A stretch of DNA of 64,000 bases from Amaranthus tricolor (lineage: Eukaryota; Streptophyta; Magnoliopsida; Caryophyllales; Amaranthaceae): NCBI RefSeq assembly GCF_026212465.1, contig NC_080062.1, forward strand, positions 2,797,001 to 2,861,000. Reading direction: 5' to 3'. Of the stretch, positions 36,250 to 50,575 are shown one piece after another; the first letter of the stretch is position 1, and every line of letters begins with the position of its first letter. Both the position numbers and the translations under genes were made by a program. A model generated the notes under the pieces. That model worked only from the letters and a program-made list of their open reading frames with translations. It did not search any database and was not told the origin of the DNA.

Positions 36250-37059
36250 ATGGCTATAATACATATTTTATGCCACCATGACTCGCAACCTTCATCCATT
36301 GATCACGCACTAAATTTGCAATTCACAATCAAACTATACCGTAGACATATTATTCGTCTATCGAACGGCAAAAAACTCATAACATCACCTCGTCTTGTAC
36401 ATGTCTACGGAGTTAGATGTCCATCTTTTGATCCCTTTTGTCCTATTTGTGAGTTTGAATTTGGTGACTTATTAATGCATACGTACAATTTCCTTGAAGC
36501 AACCATCGATTATAACATGCAAAAATTACGCTCCTTTGTGAATTGTTTGATCGAGGAAATTAAAATACTCGACAAAGACGAAGACCCGATTAATAAAGTT
36601 CAAAATCACTCTATTGATTTATATATTCGTCAAGAAGTTACATGGGTTTTTAAGGATGATAACATAGACAACGAAATCGCAAGGAAATGGATTGAGCAGC
36701 TGTTATTAATCTCTAATGATATCTCCCCCACATGTACGATGGCTCTCACGGCATTTGAGAAAGCAAAACTCCACGATAAGAATATGAACACTACTTGTGC
36801 AATTTGTCTCGATGAATTCAAAGATGATACCACAGAAGATGGAAAGTTGATTTTTGAGTTAGATTGTAAACATTTGTTCCATAAAGATTGTATTGTTCGA
36901 TGGGTGCTAAAAAATCAATCTTGCCCTCTTTGTCGATGTGAGCTGCCCGTGTTTGATCTACGTCAATATTTAGATCCAATTACTATCAAACAACCTCGAA
37001 TGGTATTAGGGATTCCCATTAATGTTCTTGATCTAAATACATGTAATACTTCTACATAA
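36250..37059 (+). CDS. RING-H2 finger protein R5 (269-aa form)
   Basis: Duplicate counterpart of R2, with L42. It differs by Q118 in place of H118 (NKVQNHS), in the linker well before the finger. RING ligands and the C-terminal tail are intact. An 11-bp deletion (37597) affects only the paralogue fragment downstream of the gene. Confidence 0.87.
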   Translation: MAIIHILCHHDSQPSSIDHALNLQFTIKLYRRHIIRLSNGKKLITSPRLVHVYGVRCPSFDPFCPICEFEFGDLLMHTYNFLEATIDYNMQKLRSFVNCLIEEIKILDKDEDPINKVQNHSIDLYIRQEVTWVFKDDNIDNEIARKWIEQLLLISNDISPTCTMALTAFEKAKLHDKNMNTTCAICLDEFKDDTTEDGKLIFELDCKHLFHKDCIVRWVLKNQSCPLCRCELPVFDLRQYLDPITIKQPRMVLGIPINVLDLNTCNTST

Positions 37060-39368
37060 TATAATATAAGTGATTATTCATTTTATGTACTCTCTATTGT
37101 TAAAATTTTACTTTACTTTACTTGTTATAATACATTGATTCAGTTGTTAATATCTTTAATTATTAATAAAAAAAATTTTAAAAATTTAATATTATAAATT
37201 ATTAATATTCATAATATTTGCAGTCGTACTTTTATTTTTGTAGTTATGGGAGAGTATGCATGCACTAGAGATTGTATGGCAAAAGACGAAAAACAAAAAG
37301 CAATAAGTCATGAAAGGTTTTGATAAATTTGTCTTTAATTGGAGTAAATCTCAAATTTAGCATGATGATGTAATTTAGTTAGATTAATCTCAAATCCCAC
37401 GGTGGTGGTGTAAAAACTAATTTTTGATATCATTTTGTTGGATTAATTTTGATGATTTTGTATGAGACTGTCTTATAATGAGATAAATTTATATAATTAT
37501 TTATTTTTATAATTAATCAGTTTAAAAAGGTAATTGATTAATTTGACACACTAAATGTACATAAGCCGACCCATAGATCAAATTATTATTGGACGTCATT
37601 AGCAGTTAATAATACCTTTTGATGTTTATGATCCAAATATATGTAATACTTTTACATAATATAATTTGAGTGATCATTCTTTTTAAATACTCTCTATTAT
37701 TAAGATCGTCTCATTATAAAATAAATTTATACAATTACTTTTAAATTTAAGTGATAAATTTAACATATTAAATATACATGAATTCAAATTAGTTAGTTAG
37801 TTAGATTTTATGTGAATTCAAATTTTATGTAAATATTGTGAATACTTTTTCAATATTAGTTATTTAGATATTTATTTTGTAAGCTAAAGTTTAGGCTAAT
37901 TCGTGAGTAAAAAGTCAAAAAATAACGTCTAAAAATTTGTAAAAAATTTAAGGCCTTTTTATTAAATTAAACCATTCAAACAATTAATTTAGTTAAATTA
38001 TCATAATATTTTGATGATAATTTTATAAAATTATATCTTAATTTAATTAGTTTTGAAATTTTATAAGAATATAGTAATATTTTATTTTAATATAATATTC
38101 TCTTCGTTTCGTTTTGTTTGTCCACTTTAAGTTTTTCTGCTTTAACTTTTTATAAAATATATTCATTAATGACATAGGTTTGGAACTCACATCAATAGAG
38201 AAATGATTATCTTCCGTATACTTTGTATATTAACATAGGTGGATCATATAATACGTTATCCATTCCATAATATTTGTTACGTTTTATTAATATGTTAACA
38301 TTATTCATTATCAATTTTATTTCGGTAATCTCGATCTATGCATAAGAAATCATATAGTCATATGACATATTGTTTTTTTTTTCTTAAAATCTGATTTTTT
38401 TAATATGTAATTTTTATAATTATTTATATTTATTTGGTGAAAATTAAATAAAGACATTTAATACAAAAATATCTATTAAATTACGTATAAAAAGAAATGT
38501 ATATACTTAGTAGGTGTTGGAGGAAGTATAAAAGTAATAAACTTTTTTTTAATTTAAAAATAAAATTAAAAGTTTAAAAACTAACAGCATAAACCGAAAC
38601 ACAAGCAAAATTTATGGGTAAGTGGAAACATTCTCGTCCAATAGAAAAAGAGGTTGTAAAAAAATATAAATTTTGCAATCAAGATTGATTCAAGCAGAAA
38701 GAGCATAAAAATCAAAGAATAAGTCAATTGCTAGTTAGATATTTATTTCTAATTCAAATAAGTAAATTATAAGTAGTTATTAAATTAGATTTTACGTGAA
38801 TTTAAATTTTATGTAAATATTCAAAAAAAAATAATTATGTAAATATTTTGAATTCTCTTTCAATACTTTATAAGCTAAAATTTATGCTATGAGTTAGGAT
38901 ATACTATATTATATGCTAACTTCTTATAGAAAAAAAAGCCAAAAAAACAGGCGTATAAAATTTTGTAAGAAAATTTTAGCGTTTTTTTATTAAATTAATC
39001 ATTCAAATAATTTATTTAATGAAACTAACACGGTACCACTATTTTTAGAAAATTTTATAAACTATATCTTACTATATTTAGTTTTAAGATCTAGATCACC
39101 TTTATAGCATTTATTTTAATAAAAAATATATTAATATATTTAGTTTCTAGATTTAGATCTTATTTTAGTTTTTGGTTTTAACGGTTCAAATTGTAATCTA
39201 TGGCTATAAACTCATCAATTTAGGCTCTAAGTTTAATTTAAATTTATACTCATACTCCTTCCCTAGCAAACTTACTTAAACCATTATTGTTTCTCTCTCA
39301 AACTTTTTTCATTAAACCATAAGTTCTCTCACAAAAGTACGTGAATTATTTTCTTTAACTCTCTTATC

Positions 39369-40142
39369 ATGGCTATAATACATATTTTATGCCACCATGA
39401 CTCGCAACCTTCATCCATTGATCACGCACTAAATTTGCAATTCACAATCAAACTATACCGTAGACATATTATTCGTCTATCGAACGGCAAAAAACTCATA
39501 ACATCACCTCGTCTTGTACATGTCTACGGAGTTAGATGTCCATCTTTTGATCCCTTTTGTCCTATTTGTGAGTTTGAATTTGGTGACTTATTAATGCATA
39601 CGTACAATTTCCTTGAAGCAACCATCGATTATAACATGCAAAAACTACGCTCCTTTGTGAATTGTTTGATCGAGGAAATTAAAATACTCGACAAAGACGA
39701 AGACCCGATTAATAAAGTTCACAATCACTCTATTGATTTATATATTCGTCAAGAAGTTACATGGGTTTTTAAGGATGATAACATAGACAACGAAATCGCA
39801 AGGAAATGGATTGAGCAGCTGTTATTAATCTCTAATGATATCTCCCCCACATGTACGATGGCTCTCACGGCATTTGAGAAAGCAAAACTCCACGATAAGA
39901 ATATGAAGACTACTTGTGCAATTTGTCTCGATGAATTCAAAGATGATACCACAGAAGATGGAAAGTTGATTTTTGAGTTAGATTGTAAACATTTGTTCCA
40001 CAAAGATTGTATTGTTCGATGGGTGCAAAAAAATCAATCTTGCCCTCTTTGTCGATTTGAGCTGCCCGTGTTTGATCTACGTCAATATTTCGATCCAATT
40101 ACTATCAAAACAACCTCGAATGGTATTAGGGATTCCCATTAA
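39369..40142 (+). CDS. RING-H2 finger protein R6 (257-aa form)
   Basis: Last intact copy. It shares with R1 the inserted base after ITIK, the short TTSNGIRDSH end, K180, Q220, F230 and F241. It differs from R1 by L49 (SPRLVHV versus SPRVVHV). Its downstream sequence also matches R1 (GTACGAGACTGTCTTACAATG). The two outermost copies thus form one subtype and the inner four another. Confidence 0.85.
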   Translation: MAIIHILCHHDSQPSSIDHALNLQFTIKLYRRHIIRLSNGKKLITSPRLVHVYGVRCPSFDPFCPICEFEFGDLLMHTYNFLEATIDYNMQKLRSFVNCLIEEIKILDKDEDPINKVHNHSIDLYIRQEVTWVFKDDNIDNEIARKWIEQLLLISNDISPTCTMALTAFEKAKLHDKNMKTTCAICLDEFKDDTTEDGKLIFELDCKHLFHKDCIVRWVQKNQSCPLCRFELPVFDLRQYFDPITIKTTSNGIRDSH

Positions 40143-40752
40143 TGTTCTTGATCTAAATACATGTAATACTTCTACATAATATAATATAAGTGATTATTCA
40201 TTTTATGTACTCTCTATTGTTAAAATTTTACTTTACTTTACTTGTTATAATACATTGATTCAATTGTTAATATCTTTAACTATTAAAAAAAAAAATTTAA
40301 AAAATTTAATATTATAAATTATTAATATTCATAATATTTGCAGTCGTACGTTTATTTTTGTAGTTATGGGAGAGTATGCATGCACTAGAGATTGTATGGC
40401 AAAAGACGAAAAACAAAAAGCAATAAGTCATGAAAGGTTTTGATAAATTTGTCTTTAATTGGAGTAAATCTCAAATTTAGCATGATGATGTAATTTAGTT
40501 AGATTAATCTCAAATCCCACGGTGGTGGTGTAAAAACTAATTTTTGATATCATTTTGTTGGATTAATTTTGATGATTTTGTACGAGACTGTCTTACAATG
40601 AGATAAATTTATATAATTATTTATTTATATAATTAATCAGTTTAAAAGGGTAATTGATTAATTTGACACACTAAATGTACATAAGCCGACCCATAGATCA
40701 AATTATTATTGGACGTCCTCAAATTTCATTAGCAGTTAATAATACCTTTTGA

Positions 40753-41356
40753 TGTTTATCATGCGAGAATGCGGGAGGCTGCAGTTAGTTAGTTAGATTT
40801 TATGTGAATTCAAATTTTATGTAAATATTGTGAATACTTTTTCAATATTAGTTATTTAGATATTTATTTTGTAAGCTAAAGTTTAGGCTAATTCGTGAGT
40901 AAAAAGTCAAAAAATAACGTCTAAAATTTTGTACAAAATTTAAGGCCTTTTTATTAAATTAAACCATTCAAACAATTAATTTAGTTAAATTATCATAATA
41001 TTTTGAAGATAATTTTATAAAATTATATCTTATTCTAATTAGTTTTCAAATTTTATAAGAATATAGTAATATTTTATTTTAATATAATATAACCTTCATT
41101 TATTTTGTTTGTCCACTTTAAGTTTTTCTACTCTAGGATAGAGAAATTTAAATTTGATTTTTGAAGGAAAAAAATATATTTATGATAGATCTTGTTAGAT
41201 TCGTCTTGAAGGAAAAAAATTTAATACATAATTTTTTTTTTACGTACTATAAGATATTGAGGCTTGAAATTTACTTTAAAATACATAAAAAAAAATTAAA
41301 GTTGAAAAAAAAACAAAGGAAATAGATATTATTATATTTATTTTCTAAAATTAAAT
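40753..41356. other. Array edge, no gene
   Basis: RING-unit upstream sequence (AGAATGCGGGAGGCTGCAG, AAATAACGTCTAAAATTTTG) continues to about 41110 and then gives way to unrelated AT-rich DNA. This is the right boundary of clear array homology. Confidence 0.55.
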
Positions 41357-41616
41357 AGTATCTACCGTAGACATTTTTTTCTCTACTTAACGGCAACGAA
41401 TTTAAGTCTGAATGTCCACGTGTACTAGTCTCGGGCGAGTTTGAAGTGAAGTTTACAATCAATCTATTGATTTATGGATTTGTCAAGAAGTGTAAGGTAA
41501 TGGGTTGAGCAACTATTATTAATCACCGATAGTGCAATTTGTCTCGATAAATTAAAAATAATACCAAGGAAGAATGAAAATTGGTATTTGTAAAAATTTG
41601 TTCCATCATATTTTCA
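41357..41616 (+). pseudogene. Heavily eroded RING-H2 copy
   Basis: Short collinear matches to the RING gene survive in order: CTACCGTAGACAT (about 41362), ATCTATTGATTTATGGATTTG (about 41463), GGTTGAGCAACTATTATTAATC (about 41502), GTGCAATTTGTCTCGAT (about 41532) and TTTGTTCCATCA (about 41598). Large deletions and many stops lie between them. It is the oldest recognisable member at the array's right edge. Confidence 0.75.
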
Positions 41617-42816
41617 ACTACTTTTATTCTAAATTTTTATTTATAGGCCGACCCAATTAGACATATTTTTTAAAGAGACGTCTTTCACAAAAATTTTTGT
41701 TTTTGTAATTTTTACTACTACCACTAAAATTCCCTTGTTTTGTATATGTCAGCTACTTCAAATTTAATTTTTAGTCTAATTTTCTCTTTTTCGAAAAGTT
41801 TTTCTCTTCTAGAATGTTGTTTAATCAAATATCTACATTAAATACTTCCTCTTTGCTATTTTTGATTTTTTACGCGATTCAATGTATTATTTTGATTATT
41901 TATATATTAAACTATTCACATCTAAGAATTATAAAAAGTTAATATAATGAAAAAATGCGATTAGACGATTCAAAAAAGATTCCACTGTTATATTTTTTAT
42001 TACACGTTTGCCGCAATATGTAATAAGCTTAAAAGATGAATACTGTTAATTACCGCAAAGTTATATAATTAATATTTAACATTAATCCATTTCGAACATG
42101 AAATTGGTTTTTATAGATGCACTAAATAGCGCGCATTCGTGGCTTCATGCACTCACAACTACATGTGTCCTGAACAGTCGAATGAAATATTTGTGATGTG
42201 CGACAGTGTAGGTTGGGCTTGGTTTTGAGTTTATGCTTCAACCATAATCGCATACCAAGTTCCTCCACATAGGAGGATACTTGGGGGACTTCGACTCAAC
42301 ATCAATCGCTAGCCAGTTGCCACACTAAGTCTATATATAACGGCTCCTAGACCCACTCAGGATGAAATGAGCATGAACAATGTGTGTTTGCTATGACTCA
42401 ATGATTCTTATAGACCTAACAAATCTCAATTCTCATACATAGCTAATGTATGAAAATTTCTTTATCATACTGCCATGCACACTTTCATGTATCTTCTCTT
42501 CCATAACCTTTTGTTTTGTTAAGAATAACACAAATTCTTGTGAGACACGCGCTTTTCGTACATAGGCTAAATAGCCCAATTAATACAATAATTAGCATAC
42601 AAGCTTCTTGTGCTGAGGTCGTTTCACCGATAGACGGTCTCTTACAAAAATAGCTCTAAGAATAAACATCCACCCAATTTAACAACATATATCCAAACAA
42701 CGCTTTTTTTATTTTCACGAGGTATTCACCACATCCCAAAATACCCGGCCTGAAGGGCACCAAACGATGCCATGCTTATGTCTTGTGCATTTTCTTTGCA
42801 CATAATTAAGCGTAAT
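41617..42816. other. Intergenic DNA, no gene seen
   Basis: AT-rich to about 42110, then more balanced sequence to about 42570 with a TATATATAACGG motif (about 42332) but no convincing open frame. A small AGACGGTCTCTTAC motif sits at about 42633. Confidence 0.4.
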
Positions 42817-42900
42817 TAGGGGTATTCAATGGGTCGGACCTCCATTTTGAGGTCTTTTCCGGCTCGTTTTTAGAAAAGCTTTGTAGGACCAGGCCGAAAA
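42817..42900. repeat. Possible truncated hAT-type MITE end
   Basis: TAGGGGTATTCAATGGGTCGG resembles the ends of the hAT-type MITE at 43703-44106. I could not find a matching second end or target duplication. Confidence 0.35.
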
Positions 42901-43258
42901 GAAGTCAATCCTAAACGTTCGCTATTCTATTTTTATCGACCAAAACCAAACTTATGGTGTCATAAGGATTCCATTCAATTAGAATGCCTATAACATGGAA
43001 ACCAAGAACTAAAATACAAGAGGGATTTACTAAATGGAACCACAGCAATGAAAAGTGATTGATGATAATTACTATTAGGCCGTTAACAATCATATCTCTT
43101 CGAAATTATAAAACCCATTGATAATTTGATATGTCGCAAAATAGAAGAGACGGGAAAACAAACATCTACATTCAAGTGAAAACTAAAACCCAATTGTCTG
43201 GCTTTCCCGATAGTATCTATCTGTAACCAAAATTTCAAAAAACTCGAATGGAAAAACC

Positions 43259-45608
<2,350 letters not shown>

Positions 45609-45710
45609 TGTTGCGCAAGTTTGGGTGTCTGTGAGAGATGGAAGAGAGGGAAGAATTGCTTCAAGCGACGGCGGGTTTTCTAAAGCTTTGGGAGAGAACT
45701 TAAGGAAGCA

Positions 45711-45790
45711 TAAACCCTACCCACTTTCAAGTTTCATCTAACAGATTTTTTTTTAATTGCTATTCGGGTTGAGAGTTTAGTTAATGGGCT
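45711..45790 (-). promoter_or_regulatory. RPSA: Promoter motifs of RPSA
   Basis: A telo-box-like TAAACCCTA (45711) and a TGGGCTTTTAA site II-like motif (about 45785) lie 100-180 bp before the ATG. Both motif types are common in plant ribosomal-protein promoters. No clear TATA box is seen. Confidence 0.5.
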
Positions 45791-46948
45791 TTTAATGCTA
45801 TTTGGATTTGGGTTAGAAGAACCCATATATGAAATACCAATATTAAACGAAAAATTGAACGGCTAGTTTCTTGAGTGACCTTCTCTTTAATAGACGTATC
45901 TCAAGTCCAGCGCATTAAAGATTAAAGTTTACTTACTGTATTCTTAATGCCTACTTACACTATCCTTAATGCTTACTTACTGTATCTTTAATGTCTACTT
46001 TCAATATTTTAAATGTCTACTTACATCATTTTTAATGCCTACTTACAATATTTTAAAAAATATATAATAGATCTGTCCAATTAGAGATTGTCTCTCAAAA
46101 ACACCATCTCTCACGAGAATTTGTGAAATTGAAAGAATAAGCTTATATTAAAAAAAAATCTCTAAATAAGCTTTGGAAATTTTAGTTACTAAAATAAGCG
46201 TCTTCTTATCCAAGCCTGAGGTCAGATATGTTCGCTCTTACTAACAGCGAGCAAAAAAACAGGTCATAAAAAGTCAAAAATCTTTATTCGTTGTTAGATA
46301 TAGTGAACGAAAAGGAGACAAACGTCATAGTATTGAAATGAAAAAAAAAACATGTTTGTACTAGTAATACCTTTTAAAATATTGAAACTGAAAACTATAA
46401 ATAATTACAATAATGAATAATTATCTAATATAATCCAATCTTTTCATGATTTTTCTATAATAACTCCACATATTCATTAACAATAAATAATCCCAACTTT
46501 AGGGGTATTTTCTTAGATTAAGCTTGGGTAATCCGATGACTTGCTACTGCAGATAAATCACAAAAAAAAAGTAATCTGAAATTAATGTAAATTAGAGAAA
46601 ATTTTTGAAAATTTACATAAAAAATTCTAAATAATTAAAAAATCAAATTTTTTTTAGTATTATTTTAACATTTTTTTGACATTTTATTTTAATTTATCTT
46701 TTTTAAAAAAAATTGCTATATCAAGTCATCTGAAACCGAATAATTCTAAGAACATACCCTTTAAATTGGGATTATTCATGGTTAATCAACAGATGTAATA
46801 ATTGTGAAAAAATCATGAAAAAATTGAATTATTCTACGTAATTTTTGCTTTAAAAAAAACTTAGAAGTATTTACTACCCTTGAGGCCTAGAACCATGTAA
46901 CTCAGGGTCCAGTTTAATTATTTCGAATCCTAAAAGTTTGGATATGAG
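45791..46948. other. Intergenic DNA upstream of RPSA
   Basis: AT-rich with no gene. It contains the minisatellite at 45922-46052 and a short GAGATTGTCTCTCAAAAAC motif (about 46085) of the dispersed type. Confidence 0.5.
45922..46052. repeat. Degenerate minisatellite, period about 22 bp, ~6 units
   Basis: Units of the form TTAATGYCTACTTACANTATC repeat head to tail with drift: AATGCCTACTTACAC, AATGCTTACTTACTG, AATGTCTACTTTCAA, AATGTCTACTTACAT, AATGCCTACTTACAA. A similar phrase (GTCTACTTACTGTCTC) is part of the RING-unit upstream sequence. Confidence 0.7.
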
Positions 46949-47969
46949 TAGAGGTGTTAAATGGGTCGGGTCGGGTCAAAGTGTTACACCCCTAAATTTC
47001 CGACCCCTAAACCAAAATCGTAAAGGACGGGAGGAAATTCGGGTGTTACATAAAAGAAAAGGAAAAGAATTAGATAAACGTTAAACATTAACTTTAAAAG
47101 GGTGAGTGAAAATTTCGGCATCTCTTCTAAAAATCGCACATGTGGTAGAGCAATCAGCACAATAAAATATTAAACTAATCTACAGCATCATTGCCTTTAA
47201 AATCTCACACCACGGCGGAATGATTCGTCGCTGGCTTCTTAAATCAACATGCCAAGCATGGATCGTGGTTCCAGTGTCGACGTTTGCATTTAAAAAGACT
47301 TAACTCCTTAAAACCATACAGAGTTATAAACTACGCAGCGGAAATACAAATATACAAGAGCTACATACAACCAAAGTTTACAAAAGATAACAAGAGCTAC
47401 AAAATCGAAAGATAGCGGTATGACACAGGATGCTTCGTCTTCATCACTCTTCCTCAATGCAATGCAATGCAAAAGAAGCTCCAATACCTGCTACGCCTGT
47501 CTATGATCCTCCTGCTGCTCGACATTAGACCAAATGCCAATGTGTCATAGCAGGACAATCATAGAAAGTCATCAACAATCAAACATAAACATAAACACGT
47601 ACACGTCAGTAACTAGCATCAAATATAATAAGGCCAACTACTAGATAACATTATATTATAAAACAACATAAGATGATTTCATAAGACGCAAGCACAGCTA
47701 GTAACCGTTTATCGGCCACTTATACTTCTTAATTTCATTACGTGCTTTCCAACCCGAACCATGTGTTCTTGGGTAGAATGCAGGTCTTCACGCTTCTCTT
47801 TTCAAACATAAACTCTTGCAAAACACGTATAGTATCAACTCGACCAAGGCATTAACAGAATACCTAACACATGATCTTATAGAGCTTGTTTATCTTAAGG
47901 TAAGTGTGATCATAGTCTGTAATACCCTTGAGGTAACTTAACTTAGGCACACTTCTCACTAGCATAAAC

Positions 47970-50396
47970 TGTAACAACCCGACTTACCGTTGACTGGGTA
48001 AACAGGGTCATCACTGGGTTCGTTTCCCAATAAACTGAAATCACACTTCCAAAACTCAAGCAAAGGGGTCACAAGCTCTTGAACATGACTAACTCAGCTA
48101 AATCCCAAAACCAACATCTAACTATTACACAAGATAATCATACAATTCTCTACAAGTTCGATATAACCAACACAGCCAAAACAAATTTACATTTATCCAA
48201 AATTCCTAATACAAATCTATAATTCCTAAGTACTCAGCTCAATTTACATCCTTGGAAACTCTATCTCCGCTAATCCATTATTCCCGACTGGTTCCGGTCT
48301 GTAGACAAGCTAAAAGATGGAAACAACAGAGGATCAGATTAAACTGAATGAGAAGTAACAATCCAAAACAACAAAACACAGTAATTCAAATCATAGGTTC
48401 AAAAGTAACATCAGTTTCCTAGATCTATGTGCGCACAGGGAGTCTAGTTTGAGAGGTTCCCCATAACTCTAAGGCTATGTCGCTCTCGGGTGAAGCTAGT
48501 CAATATCTCAATGACAATTCGCTTCAAAAACAGGGAGTAGGGAACAATGTTCCTCAACTCCAACAATGACCAGCTCGCAAGTCCGATCCATTGACCATAT
48601 CATAATATCAGCATAAGCATTCACAACAACATTTGTCTCAACAATATCCAATTCAAAAGAGCTTTAGTACAAAGTTTATTTTCAAGAAAGTAGTCTGGTC
48701 AGACCTTTTAAGGGACTACTACTACTCACCAACAAGACGCTTCAAAGAGTCGTGATCGATTCGCAGCTATCAAATAGAAAGGTTCCTCGATGACGTCGCC
48801 TTCTGAAGCATAACAAACATAAAATCACAACAAAGAGTTCGATACTACAAACTAGGTTCATATAGCTCATTGCATCTCCTCCTAAGACCGTAACTTACTC
48901 ATGGATTCTTTTCTAGCATATCTAATCTTTAAAGAATTATGGACATTCTGATTAATCATTAAACCCAAAATCAAGAATACCCAAAAGAATCTAATAATCT
49001 CCTCAAGAATATCAAATCGTCTAATCAATATAAACAATAAGTATTTCATCCCACAGTCAATGATTTTCCAAAGTATCTCCTAATTCATTCAAGACCTTCA
49101 AATCATCATTAACCCTACGAATAATAAACATTTTTTACCAATTTTCTTAATTTCTATGCTCATACATTTGATACTAATCATCAAGATCCACCAAACTCAA
49201 TCCAGCATCCATTATTTCCCTATATAAGTTTCCTTAATCGCAAAAGTAGACATTCAAATTCAAAATCAATAATCTTCCAAAGAACCTTATAAAACTTTCA
49301 AGAACATCAAATTAACCCATACTTTATCAATAATAAACTTTTCCTAACAAATCCTTGATCTCAACATCAATCCACAAGACGCATCTAATTTAAAGAGAAC
49401 TAGTATGTATATAATAATTTCTCAAAACATCCAATTAATCTCAATGTGAGGATAATATTATGATCAGCAACAATAAGATAATATAATAACATAGAAAAGA
49501 TTGATAATCTCGATATTATGAGGATTAAAAGACAAGAATATCCAAAACAGAATAAAAATTAAGAGGAATACAATTTTTACCTCTGAATTGGCAGCAATGA
49601 ATTAAGGGAAAGATGAGGTAGTAGCCACTGCCTTCTGCGAAAGTCAGAGAAATGGGGAAAGGGTAGTTAGGTTTTGGTGGCTTGAATGGAAGGCTTGGTT
49701 ATTCAGTTCTTGATGCTCAATGAAATTAGTGATTTATGGTTTGGTTATTTAATTCGAAAATCAGATAAAAGAAGGCAAGATGAATATACCTGTTGTTGCT
49801 TCAAAAAAATCAAATGAAGAAGATGGATTAGGGCTCTGCTTTGCCCTATTGTGCGAAAAAGGAAAGGTTTATGCCCTAGATTTCGAAATTTCTGGAGGAA
49901 GAAGAAGAAGAAGAAGGTGTGAATCCCGCCATTTTTGTTTTTCGAAGGAAAGCTTCAAAGGAGGAGGCTATGCTAGGGCTGAATTCTTTAAAACTTCATA
50001 TCAAGATTACAAGGGTTGCACTCGAAAATCAGTGGATCGAATGAGGAAGAAGATTAATCAATTGTAGCATATTCCAAGCAAGAAATCAGCCGTTTTCTCT
50101 GAAAATGGCGAGAAGGAAGAAGATGCTCTTGGTTTCTTGGATTTTGATGTGTTCAAATGAAGGAGAAGAATGGGTGCCTGATTCCTTGAGTTCATACGAA
50201 TAAGGAAAAAAAAAGGGGTTTATTTTTTTTTTATTTTTTTTATTTTATCACATTACAAGAAAAGGGAAAGAGAAAAAAAGAAAAAGAAAGAAATATAAAT
50301 TGAGAATGGTCTATGTTATGTATATTTAGGGTCATTCTCGCACTAATAAATCTCTTAAATTCACTCATCTTAATTAATAATTTCTCGAATATTACA
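47970..50396. mobile_element. Nested LTR-type element, inner layer (2427 bp)
   Basis: It starts TGTAACAACCCGAC and ends CGAATATTACA, flanked by perfect 5-bp TAAAC duplications (47965-47969, 50397-50401). No retroelement domain is encoded. The small open frames inside (for example 49780-50067) have Arg/Gly-rich low complexity. It is probably another solo LTR that landed in the minisatellite-bearing part of the middle element. Confidence 0.75.
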
Positions 50397-50401
50397 TAAA
50401 C

Positions 50402-50575
50402 TATTCTATCAATAAATAGATGTTCTATCAATGAGTAAATATTCTATCAAAGGGTAAACGTTCTATCAATGTGTAAGCTTTCTATCAAAGAAAGAACCTT
50501 CTATCATTAAATAACTTTCGATCAATGAATAAACTTTTTATCACTGAATAACTTTCTATCAGTGGATCTTTCTCT
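50402..50575. repeat. Degenerate minisatellite, period ~19-20 bp, inside LTR element
   Basis: About nine head-to-tail units of TTCTATCAATGAGTAAA type with drift (TTCTATCAAAGGGTAAAC, TTCTATCAATGTGTAAGC, TTCTATCATTAAATAAC and others). The inner LTR element inserted at its left edge. Confidence 0.8.

Larger units (their letters stand above)
25063..40752. repeat. Second copy of the ~19-kb duplicated block (copy B)
   Basis: This repeats copy A from about 6041 onward: CDS-less unit, solo LTR, LINE, broken RING copy, hAT and then two RING genes. The hAT transposase coding regions differ at only about five nucleotides that I could find (three amino-acid changes), so the duplication is recent. The right edge cannot be set exactly because it dissolves into the RING array. 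R6 is closest to R1 and not to R3. Confidence 0.85.

Noticed and set aside
49780..50067. 95-codon frame with an Arg run
   Set aside because: It lies inside the inner LTR element, with low complexity and no recognisable domain.
50402..50575. CRISPR-like regular repeats
   Set aside because: Units are adjacent and degenerate with no unique spacers; it is a minisatellite in a plant LTR.
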